A stretch of 64,000 nt of DNA from Immersiella caudata (Eukaryota; Ascomycota; Sordariomycetes; Sordariales; Lasiosphaeriaceae): positions 1,302,001-1,366,000 of the forward strand of contig JAULSU010000007.1 in NCBI GenBank assembly GCA_030512335.1, written 5' to 3'. Positions 44,339 to 55,781 of the stretch are shown here, piece after piece. The position numbers were made by a program, and so were the translations under genes. Position 1 is the first letter of the stretch. Every line of letters begins with the position of its first letter. The notes below the pieces were generated by a model, which was given only the letters and a program-made list of their open reading frames with translations, ran no database searches and was not told the DNA's origin.

Positions 44339-46069
44339 CTTGGTTGGACGGCATGATCCATCTAAGGAATTCATGTCTTTGACTCGGATGAACCTCGGGT
44401 ATGTACATTTAAAAACAAAGGCTTCCATCACATTGTATATACTTCTTCACTGGACGAGAAGGGTGGAACACATCATGACTTATACGGCTTTGTAAAATCT
44501 ACCCCGTGGACATATCCTAGGAAAGCTACCATTAAAACAAAAAGGATTAGGACGACAAGGGCTGTATGCAAGCCATATCTGCATCAGCATCTGAACTACA
44601 TAATTCTTTTTTCTCTCAGAGTGTTTCATGTAGCATGAGAGAGTGGCTGATGATACTGGTAACGAGAAAGGGAGGAGGTCAGAATGCCACACCTTTTGGC
44701 ACATGTACGTAACAGTCCGGCCCGGACGGTGTTAGCTGTTGCTTGGCGAGGAAGTTCGAAGACAGGAATTGCACCTCGTATACAAGCAGAGGAAAAGTAC
44801 TCAATTCCATCAAGATTTCAGACCCTGGTCCTATTTTGCAATAGTGGAAAACGGCTCATAGCCGAGAGCTAACGCGCCATATGCCTCGGGCATGCGGGTA
44901 AAGTCATGCCCCCTTCCCTGCCCGTTGGTGCCGATGTACATACTGTGGGATAGTACGTGGCATTTTGGTCTAATTTCTAGGACAGTACATAGTATCCTGG
45001 TACGAAAACTGGGATAGTAATTAACGTAACGTTACTGGCATACTACATAAGTATAGTACATAATAGACTGGCACCTAGAATATCCCAAATCTTGGACTTC
45101 AGCGATTGGGAAACAATTGAAATAATTCACAAACCTGGGCCGTTCTGGGAGGGCATTTCCACATGGTAACTTTAGTCGAGGGCCCACAACTGGGCCACAC
45201 GGCTGTGCAGGCTCACCCACTGCTCACCTCAGCTCAGCAGCGGGTCAGGATTACGCGCGCGAACATGGAAATTGCTGAGGGCAACTTTAGGGTACAACAA
45301 TGAGCTGTTGTCGCCGGGGCATTGGATGGAATCTTCTTTGTTGTTCAAAGCCGCGATGCCTATTGTGGTCGAAGCGAATACTAGAACATTGGATGAACGG
45401 CGAAACACGGAACTGCTAAATAAGGTAGAATCCTCAGCAGGCGGCCTGGAAAACTGCACGGAAACTCAATTTCGACATTCCCTTCCAGCCTCCCGATGAG
45501 GTAGAATGTCATCGATGGTTGCGGTTCCCCCTCCCCATGTCCCCGCAGATTGCTAGCATTGCTCTCAGATGTCTGGGGTCTTCCAGATTGTGAGATACAT
45601 ATGCCCTTGACCGCCATGTCCATCCTTCAACAATGTCGAGAGTCCTATCGATACCGAGACTGGATAACACATTCGGCTGCAAAGGAAACAACATCACTCT
45701 CCCGCAAGAGTTGAGTGTTCATCAACTTCTTGCTCTCATTTGAAGATGGCAGCGAGCTACCTAGCTTTTCTTTATACTTCACCACCACAATGATATCTTT
45801 TGTCACTGACACATCACTATTCAAAACGCAAACGGTAGCATGGATCAGCGGCTTAGCAATCACGCATAGACCCTTTTTTGCTTCCCCATAAAACTTCATC
45901 TCAACATCCACTCACTTCAACACCCTGTGAAACCCATGTGAATGACTCTCCCGATCCAAGTGAAATGTCAACTATGACCCTTCCACCTTGATTCCACCCT
46001 AAAACCCATCACCCTTCTGCCGAATCCCATCTCTGCCGAATCCTATCCAAGCTACTATCCGCAGGTACC
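44339..46069. other. 1.73-kb intergenic region, no supported gene
   Basis: Contains an AT-rich segment around 44935-45075 with repeated TAGTAC/GTACTA words and a GTAACGTTAC palindrome. Short minus-strand frames at 45381-45911 look vaguely protein-like but match nothing I know and are interrupted. Confidence 0.4.
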
Positions 46070-46600
46070 CTACTTAGGACCCTCCAAAAGGTTATTCTCC
46101 AAATACGACGTCAGATAATCCATCTTGCCCACCGGCACCCCCTTCGCCCTCAGAATCGCGTACGCCGCCATAACATGAAAATACACATTCGGCAACGTAT
46201 ACCCAAACAAATACCCCTTTACATCCGCCTTGGCCGTTCCCCTCGATCCTAGCTTGAGCTCGACAACATCGCTGTCCTTGCCATTCACGTCTTCGGCGGA
46301 AATGGTCTGCACAAGCGCGAACGTCTTGTCCACGCGGGCGATGAGCTCGTCGATGGTGGATTCGTTGTCTTCCCAGACGGGGAAGGGGCCCTTTTGCGGG
46401 ACGACGCGCTCGAGGGCTTTCTTGATGGTGTTGGAGACGGTCTGGACTTGGAAGCTCAAAGGGAGCATGTCGTCAATGAGACGAGCGGATGCGAGGTCTG
46501 CGCCGCCATGGTCTTTGGACTTTTGGAGGATGGCCTTGAGAGCCTTGAGAGAGTTGGTGAAGGTGAGAATGCTGTTGTCGTAGAGGGAGACTGGTGCCAT
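46070..46600 (-). CDS. DUF1993 family protein, 176 aa
   Basis: A single exon, starting at MAPVSLYDNSILTF (46600). The frame is open further upstream, but those residues are Arg/Gly/Pro-rich and unlike the family. DUF1993 proteins begin just this way and run about 170 residues. Visible family blocks are ASARLIDDMLPLSFQVQTVS, FPVWEDNESTIDELIARVDK and GTLPNVYFH-like FGYTLPNVYFHVMAAYAILR. The fold is a DinB-like four-helix bundle; the function is unknown. A TATATA box lies about 100 bp upstream on the minus strand (near 46700). Confidence 0.85.
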   Translation of the reverse strand: MAPVSLYDNSILTFTNSLKALKAILQKSKDHGGADLASARLIDDMLPLSFQVQTVSNTIKKALERVVPQKGPFPVWEDNESTIDELIARVDKTFALVQTISAEDVNGKDSDVVELKLGSRGTAKADVKGYLFGYTLPNVYFHVMAAYAILRAKGVPVGKMDYLTSYLENNLLEGPK

Positions 46601-47466
46601 CTTGAAGATGTTGTAGAGAGGATTTGCGACAGGAAGTATGTTTGATTCTCTTTGGGATGATGAAACAAAGCTCCACGTCAGAGTTGGGAGAGTTTGCTGT
46701 CTATATATCTCGAGACCCCGCTGCGGAGGGGCGGATCCATCCGCATGATCGCCAGTCCCTGAAACGACTCGTGGAGCGGCAGTTCCCTTTCTGATCTCCG
46801 GCAAGGGCGCGCCCGCTCTCCCGCTGCGCAAACCGCCAAACAAGCGACGCACCGGCGCTATTGCTAGCCGCCATGTGATCGAACCACTGCCAAATGCGGA
46901 GCAGTGGAGTGTTGTTTGCCCGAACTCCCAAACATCTTACCCCACAGCCTGGGTTTCCAGCCCAATATTAGTAATCATTCAACATCCAATCAATAAACCA
47001 AAGTCCGCGGGCAACGTGTGCTATGCGCCCAAGGCATGAAGTGAAGGGACACAGCTGGCATTGCTCTTACCGCTCAATCGAATTAGTCAGCTCTCTCTAG
47101 GCGAGGATCCCTCTTTGCTGAGAAATCAAAATGGAATGTGGATCTCCCGCAAGGGGTGTCGGTTGCTCCGCCCCGAAGCGCGACGAAGGACCGCAGAGAG
47201 ATGGTCTGAGCGAAGCAAAAGGACAGATTGGTGGATGGAACGGTAGCACAAATGGCCGTTCTGGGAATTCGCAAAAGAGATGCGAAGTCGGATGTCGGCG
47301 CGAATCGCAGCGTATCGTTTAACGGTGGGTAACGAAGCGGGAGACCCATCAAGGTGCTGACGCTGGCAGGGGTGTGCCGATTGCAACATCTTCAGTCGTA
47401 ATGAGCGGCTCGGTGCATCTTTAGCGCTTGGTTCTCGTCTTCTGAGCACCCTTCCGCCAACCAAAC
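46601..47466. other. Intergenic, 0.87 kb, no gene
   Basis: Promoter side of the DUF1993 gene (TATA-like sequence near 46700) and the 3' side of the DUF1479 gene. No further supported frame. Confidence 0.4.
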
Positions 47467-49139
47467 TCAGAGGCCCAACACTGCATTAGCCTGCCTGACC
47501 GCATGCTCGCCGCCACGCGTATCTCCCTCCGCGACAACGAGCGTGTCGAGGCCCATAGACTGAACGCCGATCGGATTTCCGTATCTCTTGACGTGTTTTG
47601 CCGTCGGCCGACCGACATGCTCGGATTCACCCCGGCCGCCGGGGAAATCCGGAGCCGGCGTGCCCTGTAGGAAGGCGTCGCGCTGGCGCGCCACGTACTG
47701 CGCACTGGCCTCGGTAGTCGGGCAAACAGGAATGTATAAGACACTAGAGTCTGACCTCCCGTTGTGCTGTTGGTCAACCGCGTGAATTGCTTGGAAATGT
47801 CAGCATCCTTCTGTCGCTTCTCACCGGGACAACTTGGTCCCACAACCTGGGAGGCACGGTGCAGCCTGAACAGGGGTAAGGCAAACTTACCATCACAATG
47901 CCACACGACATAGTCTCCAGGCTTGACCTTGGGGACGTGCACCATGGTCCTCTCCAACTCGAGGTGTGGATGCAAGTCATCAAGAAACTCCTGCCCGTGG
48001 CCTGGTGTTGCACCTTGTAGATCGCTGTTCATTCTCTCGCCGGCGGTAAGCTCCCAATTGTCTGCCTCGAGGTACCTCTCGCGGTGCGCCACCTCGGCAA
48101 GCGATTTGACAGGACGGAAGAATGGTCGCAGAAGCGAGTATGCCGTACTCTCTCGCAATAGGGGGTTGACCAACAGTGTCCCCTCGCCGGGTCCCACATG
48201 GCTCATCGACAGCCAGCCTTGCCACATTCTGAACATGCTGCAGCTGCCGAGCCCGTTGTACAAGTCCGTCACGGCATGCACCCGGCCGCTGGCATCGAAA
48301 GGATCGTATTGCTCCCAGTTGCCGCGGAGTACTGCGTCGTACACCCCGCCTCGCCCGTACCCGTCCTTCTCCCATCGCTCGACGCTGCCACCGTCCTGAT
48401 GGGGTCCTAACGCAAACTGCGCATCGCCAGGTTGTCTGATGCGGAGGCGGTCGGCGTATGAAAGAGGAGTGCGCAGGGATATGGGAGAGTCTGGGTCGGA
48501 TGTATGCCAGAGAGAAGTCATGAGGGCCTTTTGAGCCTTGAGTAGCGATGGATGTGTACGTGCGCGGAGTTGGGGCGATGACCAGTACAACTCGATGACT
48601 TGGGGATTCTCTGGAGGAAATCCTGTCATTGCAACTTTCAGCACTCCTCAACAGCAACGGGTAGAGAAGAGGCACTCACCACGCGTCTGTGGATTCTGCC
48701 TGACATATTCTTCAATCTCAAACTTGTATGATCTGGCCTCGTCTTCCGGGATGACCCCCCTGATGACCGCAACGCCTCGTTTTCTGATGTCGACAGACTT
48801 TCTCTGGAGATCGTCGTGAATGCTGGCAAAGTCAACCTCAGGAATGACGGCTGACCCGCGCCGGGCCACGACGCCATTTTCCCGCCGAAGAGCGGCCAGT
48901 AACCTCTTCCAGCCCGCGACTATTGCCTGCTCCTTGCCTGCGACGAGCTCGAGTTTGAGTTGGCGAAAACGGTCCGGGAGGGGTTCGGCTTTTTTCCCCG
49001 ACAGCGAGGCGAACGAGTCAGAAATATCACCCTCGCGTTTTACGCCCATTGAGCCCATTGCTGCCATGGAAGCCACGCCTGCCGTGTTGTTTGGTCGTGC
49101 CTGCCGGAAGGGGCGGGTGCGAAGTGCGGTTCGGAGCAT
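47467..49139 (-). CDS. DUF1479 family (putative 2-oxoglutarate/Fe-type oxygenase), 504 aa
   Basis: Three exons (49139-48680, 48622-47891, 47789-47467) with introns of 57 and 101 bp. All phases agree, 1515 nt. DUF1479 marks are RKRGVAVIRGVIPEDEA, GPHQDGGSVERWEKDGYG (candidate metal ligands His-x-Asp), LYNGLGSCSMFRMWQGWLSM, KPGDYVVWHCDAIHAVDQQ (candidate distal His), LYIPVCPTTEASAQYVARQR and APDFPGGRGESEHVGR. The family has a jelly-roll oxygenase fold, but its substrate is not known. The N-terminus (MLRTALRTRPFRQARP) is basic and could be a mitochondrial presequence. It is divergent from a zinc-cluster regulator 409 bp away, which may control it. Confidence 0.88.
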
Positions 49140-49548
49140 GTTGAGAGTTTGGGAAGTGGAGTGATTACCGACTTGTCTTGACGGCCTGAGCTTCTAATTC
49201 TGGCATGACAACCAGCCATCGACGTACTTATAAAGGTAGTTATTGTCGTCGTCGCCGTTTGCAAAGGGCACTTGGGGTTAGGGTTTGTATCTATGCGGGT
49301 TATCCGTTTTAGGTCATTGCGACACGTGATGTCATAGGCCCACTTTTCTCCACGGATGCGGAGATCCCAAACAGGAAAACCCGACTCCCGAAAACCTTGA
49401 CCCATCGCGGTGTCACATCGCCAACATTGAAAAGTCCACCAACTCCATCGATTTTCGCGGAGACACCCCAATTGTCAAAACCTCCGCTGAAGCGGCGGAA
49501 ATAGTCTCACCTCTCAATTCCCGAGGCGGCCTACCGCCGCGGTTGAAC
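49140..49548. promoter_or_regulatory. Divergent promoter between DUF1479 gene and regulator
   Basis: 409 bp between the two start codons. It should hold both promoters. No Zn2Cys6 site (CGG pair) can be assigned with confidence. Confidence 0.4.
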
Positions 49549-52019
49549 ATGGTCACAATGAAACGCGGATTCGCTCAACCGGTCAAATTTGTGGACCAAG
49601 ACGCCGTCGGCTTGCCGATGAAGCGCAGGCAGGTCCACCAGGCGTGTTATTTGTGCAAGAGAAGAAAGGTAATTTTTGTTTTGCCCCTGGCTTCTTTCAT
49701 CGTCCCCCTCCCCACCTACGGCCATGGCTAAATGGCGCACAGAAACGATGTGAGCATGCCCCCGACAGTGATGTTGAGGCGTCGGATGCCGCGGCCCGGC
49801 TTTTGCAATTCCAGTCTTCGTCGGCCAGCGGCAGATCCCAAACAGGCTCTCCGGCCGCCAGCGGCTCCACAGCGGTCGCTAGTCCGGAGGACCCTCGGGG
49901 GGAAAATGACCGTGCGGCCCCATTCCTCGGCGACCTCAATCCCGAGGGCGTCTTTGTCGAGGCAACAATGACGGAGGTGACCAATGCCGTGCCTGTTGCG
50001 GCCGAAGGCGGTGCTAGAATTGGCATATGGGGCACCTCAGACGCTGAAGCAGTCGAGAAGCGACCCGAAACTGTCGTGGTGTCTGGTACCCCCGTCCCAG
50101 TCGAGAACGTCCAACGGACGCCACATCTAGTTCTCCCCGGCGCCGACGACTCACGGAGCACCATTCCCGTCACCGACTACATGTCATTTGCAAAGTATGC
50201 CGCAGAGGCTTTCGTACAAGAACTTGCAGCCGTGGTGCGGCCATCAGACACCGACTGGGCCTTCATGCGGCAAGTCTACATGAGGAGGACATACCCCATC
50301 TTTCCCATCTTCGAGGAGCGCTGCCTTGTTGGGGACATGTCACACAGCCCTCCGCCGCTTATGGACCTGATCAAAGCGTCCGTCTGCCTTGCTGCCGCCA
50401 GTGATAGCGACGCCAGCGAGTACCTGTTCCTCCACAAGCCGGTGTCCGGACCGTGGCATCGGGAGTCGAAACTCGTCTCATACGCCGAGTACAGCCAAAC
50501 CTTGGCGAGCTTCATCAAGGAAGGTGTGCGGCTGTTGAAGACGAAGGAATCCCGCCAACTGGTCAACAAGATACGAGTGATGGCCCTCACGTGTGTCTAC
50601 TGGCAGCCCGAGCCGAATGCACGCACCGAGCCACTCGACTTCTACGGCGGACTCGCATCCATGGTCCACACATACGGTATTCATCTCAAGGAGATCGTCG
50701 ACCAGGACAAGCCCAATCCCGAGGGCATCGGCCGTGGAGACGTCGGCCGGCTTTTTCGGTGTCTCTACGCCCTAGACCGCCTGACCTCCGCGCTCTCTGG
50801 GCGGCCTCTGATGTTCCACAACTATGATCTCCTGAAGATACCACAGTCAGACAAGAATGATACGCCGAGCTTCAAGCTTTTCATGTCGATAATCATGTAT
50901 CTCGACAAGACGATCGATCTCTACCGGCCGCATGCAAAGGACGATCATATCGACCTTCCCGTGCTTGAGCGGCTGATCCTGGATGCCGGCGCACAGTACG
51001 AGCCCGATGGCACGCTGGGTAGGTCTCGCATTGACCTTTGAGTTGCTTTGTGAAGCTAACAGTGTGTTAAAGCCACATTGGAGATCTTGTATCACACGGT
51101 GTGTGTACTCTCGGTTAGGATGCCGCGGGACCGATTCAAGACATCACCGCAGATGGACGACGTATCCGGCGTCACCTACAGCCATCTTCCCCCCAGCATC
51201 CTCAATGCAAGGCGGTCTCACTCCTCGGACCGGATCTTCGACATCATCAAGGAACGCGAGCGCTATCATCTCAGCCCCATGCCATTCGTGCCCTACGCAC
51301 TTGCGCTTTCCCTGACGGTTGCATATCGGAAGTGGCGATTCAGCCAAACCCCAATGTTTCGCTGTAGAGGGAAAGATAACTTTAGGGATATTCTTCCGCT
51401 TCTCGCCGATCTCGGCAAGGTGTGGACCAGTGCGCGGATCAACAGCAGCCTTGGGGACGCAGTCATGGCTCATGTCAGCCAAGTTGAACGTCAAAGCCGG
51501 GGGAAAGCAGCACGTTCTGGAAGGCAAGATTCTTGCAACGTCCCTGGAGCGAGGCAAATACAACGCAGAGCTCAGAAAATTGACCACAGGCGGCAAGTTC
51601 GGTTCCAAGGGGACGATCGAGATGGGCCTCCCCCGACTCCGCCCAAGGCATCTCCGACAAACGGCTCGGGAACTCACCTCCCACTTCCAGAAGCTTCGCT
51701 GTCTTCCTCGACATCGAGAGGATTGCCGACAGAGGGGGGTAACGCCGGCAGTGTTGATATGGGAAGTGACTCTTTGACGAGTCCTTGCGTCACGGGTATC
51801 ACGCCCTCTTTTGCCGGGACTAGCGACGAAACCCTAGCATCGTCAGGCCCGGAAGACTTTCTCACCGACTTGGACGACACACTTTTTCAGTCTTGGGATC
51901 TGATGGATACCGTCGATACATGTTTTGGAAATAATCTGGATCCTGGGTGTCCCTTCACCTGGCCAGAATACTCCAACGAATTTCAGGGCGCAAACATCGG
52001 CCCTTTTGCCCTCCAGTAG
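49549..52019 (+). CDS. Fungal transcription factor with an atypical zinc-cluster N-terminus, 780 aa
   Basis: Three exons (49549-49668, 49743-51018, 51073-52019) with 74- and 54-bp introns, in phase over 2343 nt. The N-terminus reads PMKRRQVHQACYLCKRRK, with KRCEH after the first intron. This gives C33-x2-C36-x6-C43 embedded in basic residues, the first half of a Zn2Cys6 cluster. The second C-x2-C-x6-C half is not present; the next residues are acidic and Ser/Ala-rich. The middle region (from about residue 220) matches the Fungal_trans regulatory domain of CTF1/FarA-type factors: MRQVYMRRTYPIFPIF, ASMVHTYGIHLKEIV, LFRCLYALDRLTSALSGRP, PFVPYALALSLTVAYRKWR. The C-terminal acidic/Ser-rich part could activate transcription. 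A divergent DUF1479 gene is the nearest candidate target. Confidence 0.82.
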
Positions 52020-53097
52020 CATTGCTGATGATGGCAGCATACAAAGAGGGGATGTGATGCTGCCTGGTACTTGTGCAGCAATCACCTTGATTTGGAACTG
52101 GCAGACTTCCAAGGCCGGAGCCTCGCAACTTTTGGTGCGAGAAGTGGGAAATTTTGCAGATACCTACACGGGTACATTTGTATGCAGGCGAGGACACATA
52201 TGACGCATCCCACAACGGCTAGGAGGTGCACATCTCACTGCCTTGGACCGAAGGGTCGCATCCGGGCCAGTTTCCAAGCCAAGCGGACGAGGTTGTGATT
52301 GGCCTTTGCGCTCACCGAACAGCGGAAGAGGCCAAGCGGTGAAGTCGGTCCTTTCCTAGCGCCATCTTGTCCGGATATTGCCCGCAAGGCTCCCACGAAA
52401 AAAGGAAGCGTATGTTTGGCTCAAAAAAAGGGGCCGTTTTCGGTCAGTGTTGACATCGCCAAGACTGAGCAGGAGCCCGGATTTTGGCGCCCATGGCGCT
52501 TCGACATCGGGGAGTAGAGTATTAGACCGATGCTCACTCGCTCAGACGGTCTTCTCACCGCTTCTACGGAAGCAGGCGACCGACACCACCACAAGCCATT
52601 GGTGCTTCCTCTTCGGCGTGTCGACGGCGTGTCGACGGTGGTATTAGGACGCCTCCTCACACTACCGTGACAACAATCGAGGCGCTAGCAGTGTGGCTTG
52701 TTATCTCGCCCAGTCAACTTCAAGGTGCCGAAGGCGTCTGTGCTGAGTGCTCGCTCACCCGTTTCACTGCAACGCCGTTGGGCCGGCGTCTCCGGGCTGG
52801 GAGGGATGGTGTTGAGCTCGGTTATGGCGCATCGCCCGATGTCAGGAGGACGGCTGCCTTGCAATAAAGGCGTTTTCTTACGTCAAGAGAGTCTAGACGA
52901 GGTTGAACGCGGGCACTGAATAAAAGTATAAGTTCTGGGGGTTGACGCCCTCGAGGAGCAGCTTGCATTGAGGTCAAGCTTTCAAAGGAGACCTACTAGG
53001 GACCCTCCTCTTCAAGCTGGCCTATCAAGATCCCCGCATTCTTCATTAATAGTTCACGGTCACTGAAATTCTGTGGGTCTTTGTTCCTCGGATCACA
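52020..53097. other. 1.08-kb intergenic region, no gene
   Basis: 3' side of the regulator and 5' side of the second permease. No supported coding or RNA feature. Confidence 0.4.
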
Positions 53098-55226
53098 ATG
53101 TCCTTCAGCTGGCGTCGTCCCTTCAAATGCGAAACCGCAGACGAGTCGAACGAGCGCCCGGATATGTTGATGCCTCACGCCCAGGAGGAGCTCTCAGATG
53201 GAAATCTAAAGTATACTCTGGAGAAAGGCGGCAATGACTCATGCCCTGCGTACCAGGAAGTCTCCGGGGCTCCGGTTGAGCGGGAATCTCCACTTGGATA
53301 CGCTGTTGGGTCGGCTACCATCATCTTTCTGAACATCAGTAAGATGATCGGTACTGGAATATACTCGGCACGTAAGTGATTCTTTCTTTTCTTTTGCCAC
53401 TGCCATGATCGGCGCCATACTTACTTCGGGGATACAGCATCCGGCGTCTTGAAGGGCACTGGATCGGTTGGCTTGTCGCTGATATACTGGGCCCTTGGAT
53501 TCTTCACGTCCATTGCAAGCTTCTCTGTCTACCTTGAGTATGCAGCATACTTCCCCAACAGGTCAGGGTCCGACGTGGTCTATCTCGAGCAGGCATATCC
53601 TCGTCCAAGATGGCTTCTTCCAACCGCCTACGCGTTCCATGCCGTTGCGCTCTCTTTTGGCAGTGGAAATGCAATTGGTATGGCCGCCCTCCAAGTCCAA
53701 GCCGCGGTGACTGTGCCTCGCTGATAGCTCTCAGTTCTGGCGGATTACGTCTTTCGGATTGGGAACTATGCACCATCTCCTTGGGAAGTCAAAGGTGTCG
53801 CTATCGCTGGCTATACGGCTGCTTTGTTTTGTGAGTTTGTTTGCTAATCCTGGGCTTGTATTGAAGCTAACCACACAACATAGGCGTCATGTTCCACACT
53901 CGCTTCTCGTACTGGCTCTCCAATGGGATCGGCGTCTTGAAGGTGATGACTTTAGTCTTCATCTCTATCACCGGCTTTGTCATCCTTTGGGGCTTCGCCC
54001 CTCGCGTGTCCAATCCTCACGCCAATTTCGTCGACCCTTTCGGGGGCCGCCCGACTCCTTACGGCCTAACTTCCGCACTGTACCGCGTCATTTTTGCATA
54101 CGGAGGCTTTGAAAATGCGTTCAATGTTGTCAACGAGATCAAGGTGTGTAATTACGAGACATTGGATGGAATTGCATGCGAGAGCTGACGAACGATGAAC
54201 ACAGAATCCTGTCAAACAACTGCGACGCAATGGGTTTCTCTCGCTCATTTTGATCTCTGCGTTGTACCTGTGCGCCAACATTGCGTACTTTGCCGCTGTT
54301 CCCAAGGAGGATCTGCGGCAGGCGAAGCAGATCGCAGCCAGTCTCTTCTTTACCAACGTATTCGGGACCAGCAATGCAGTCAGGGGCTTCAACTTTCTCA
54401 TTATTTTGAGCTCCTTTGGCAATATCATTGCTGTTATGCTTGGCCAGTCACGCTTGATCCGCGAATGTGGAAGGTTCGTAACGATCCCTTCTGTTCTAAC
54501 CTGAAGTTCAAACCTATTGACGACGAGTAGACAAGGCGTATTGCCCTTCCCCAGAGTTTGGGCATCGACTCGGCCATTTGGGACACCCCTTGGCCCCTTT
54601 CTGATCAAGTATGGGCTCAACATGCTCATGATTCTCGCCCTGCCGGCCGGTGACACCTTCAATTTCATCACCGACCTCCAGATCTACCCCTCCGCTCTAT
54701 TTTACCTACTCCTGGCCGCCGGTATATACGTTGTGCGGTATCGACGACGGCGTTTGGGTCTTCCGCGCGCCGAATTTCGCGCCTGGGATCCGATCATCAT
54801 CTTCAACATCCTGGCTAACCTCTACATTTTCATCATGCCGTGGTATCCCCCCGAGGGTGGACCGTTTGCCGGCGTGGTCAGTTTTTGGTATGCTACGCAT
54901 GTGGTGGTTGGTATTGGAATGTGAGTGAACTGCGCGAGTACGTTTTGGGCCCCTCTAACCTTGGATCCTTCGATAGCCTGGTCTGCTGTGGAATCTACTA
55001 CTACCTTTGGGTGTCTCTGGTGCCCAAGCTCCGAGGATACCGCATTCGCCAGGTGGTTATCGATGTCGATGACGGTGCAGCCCAGACCCACCAACTTGTC
55101 AAAGTGCCGGTTGAAGAGCTGGTCGAATGGGATGCGGCTCATGATGCGGTTGGTCGAACGCTCGGTGACAGGGGCGGCCCAAGGGACGGCGCCCCGGGGT
55201 GTAAGGATGCAAGTATCCTCCCGTAG
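53098..55226 (+). CDS. Methionine-type (MUP/LAT) amino-acid permease, 592 aa
   Basis: Seven exons: 53098-53371, 53438-53677, 53735-53830, 53884-54143, 54205-54473, 54531-54920, 54977-55226. Introns are 53-66 bp and the phases agree over 1779 nt. A cytosolic N-terminus of about 70 residues precedes TM1 (FLNISKMIGTGIYSAPSGVL). Family marks are EYAAYFPNRSGSDVVYLEQA, YGGFENAFNVVNEIKNP, FGNIIAVMLGQSRLIRECGR, QGVLPFPRVWAS and LQIYPSALFYLLLAAGIYVV. This is the layout of high-affinity methionine permease relatives in the APC superfamily. The long acidic C-terminus (VIDVDDGAAQTHQLVKVPVE) could be a ubiquitylation or trafficking tail. It is more similar in plan to yeast MUP1 than is the permease at 13899; substrate is inferred from family. 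Confidence 0.88.
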
Positions 55227-55781
55227 GGTCTGACACGCGCCTGGCAGAATCACTCCCGTTTCTCGTGCAGCGCCGATCCCACCATAGTTCCCCTGGGACA
55301 GCAGACTGTTGCTGTACTGAAGACGGGACAGAAAAAGGACTGGTTTTGTCATGCACGTGCCTGGATGGAAAGAGGCAAAGTAGGGCTGGCGTACAGGGAG
55401 GCAGTGATGGAGCCATCGGCCCTATCTCAAAGTAATGCGGAGGGCAGGTGACGGGGGAATGGATTTGGTGCGTAGGTAGGTAATCAGATAGGTAGATTGA
55501 CGAGATAGACTAAATTAATGCTATTTTTTATTTTTTTATTTTTTTATTTTTTTTGGATAGGCGTGTGGCTAGGAATATTTGGCACACGACTTGTTATGCT
55601 TTGGTTGGACGGCGTTTCGAAAACGAGGCGCGTTGGGCAACGGTACCTGCCCAAGGTGCTTGAGACATCACAAAGAGCCTCACGTTAGCCATGCGTGCAT
55701 ATATGCAGCCCTGAGGATCAATGGACCCACGCATGTCGGGGATTTCCCTCTGCATCCAGCTCGGAAAGTGGAGTGCGGAAC
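55227..55781. other. Intergenic with T-rich tract
   Basis: 555 bp. A T-rich stretch at about 55523-55553 (runs of 6-8 T broken by A) is the only notable feature. Confidence 0.5.

Noticed and set aside
45381..45911. Minus-strand fragments that look faintly protein-like
   Set aside because: Interrupted by stops, no family match, no convincing splice sites.
47126..47464. Minus-strand frame after the DUF1479 gene
   Set aside because: Arg/Ser-rich chance frame beyond the confirmed stop at 47467.
47421..47890. Continuous read-through of the DUF1479 frame to 47421
   Set aside because: An intron at 47890-47790 restores WHCD-AIHAVDQQ and the known family C-terminus; the read-through tail is unlike the family.
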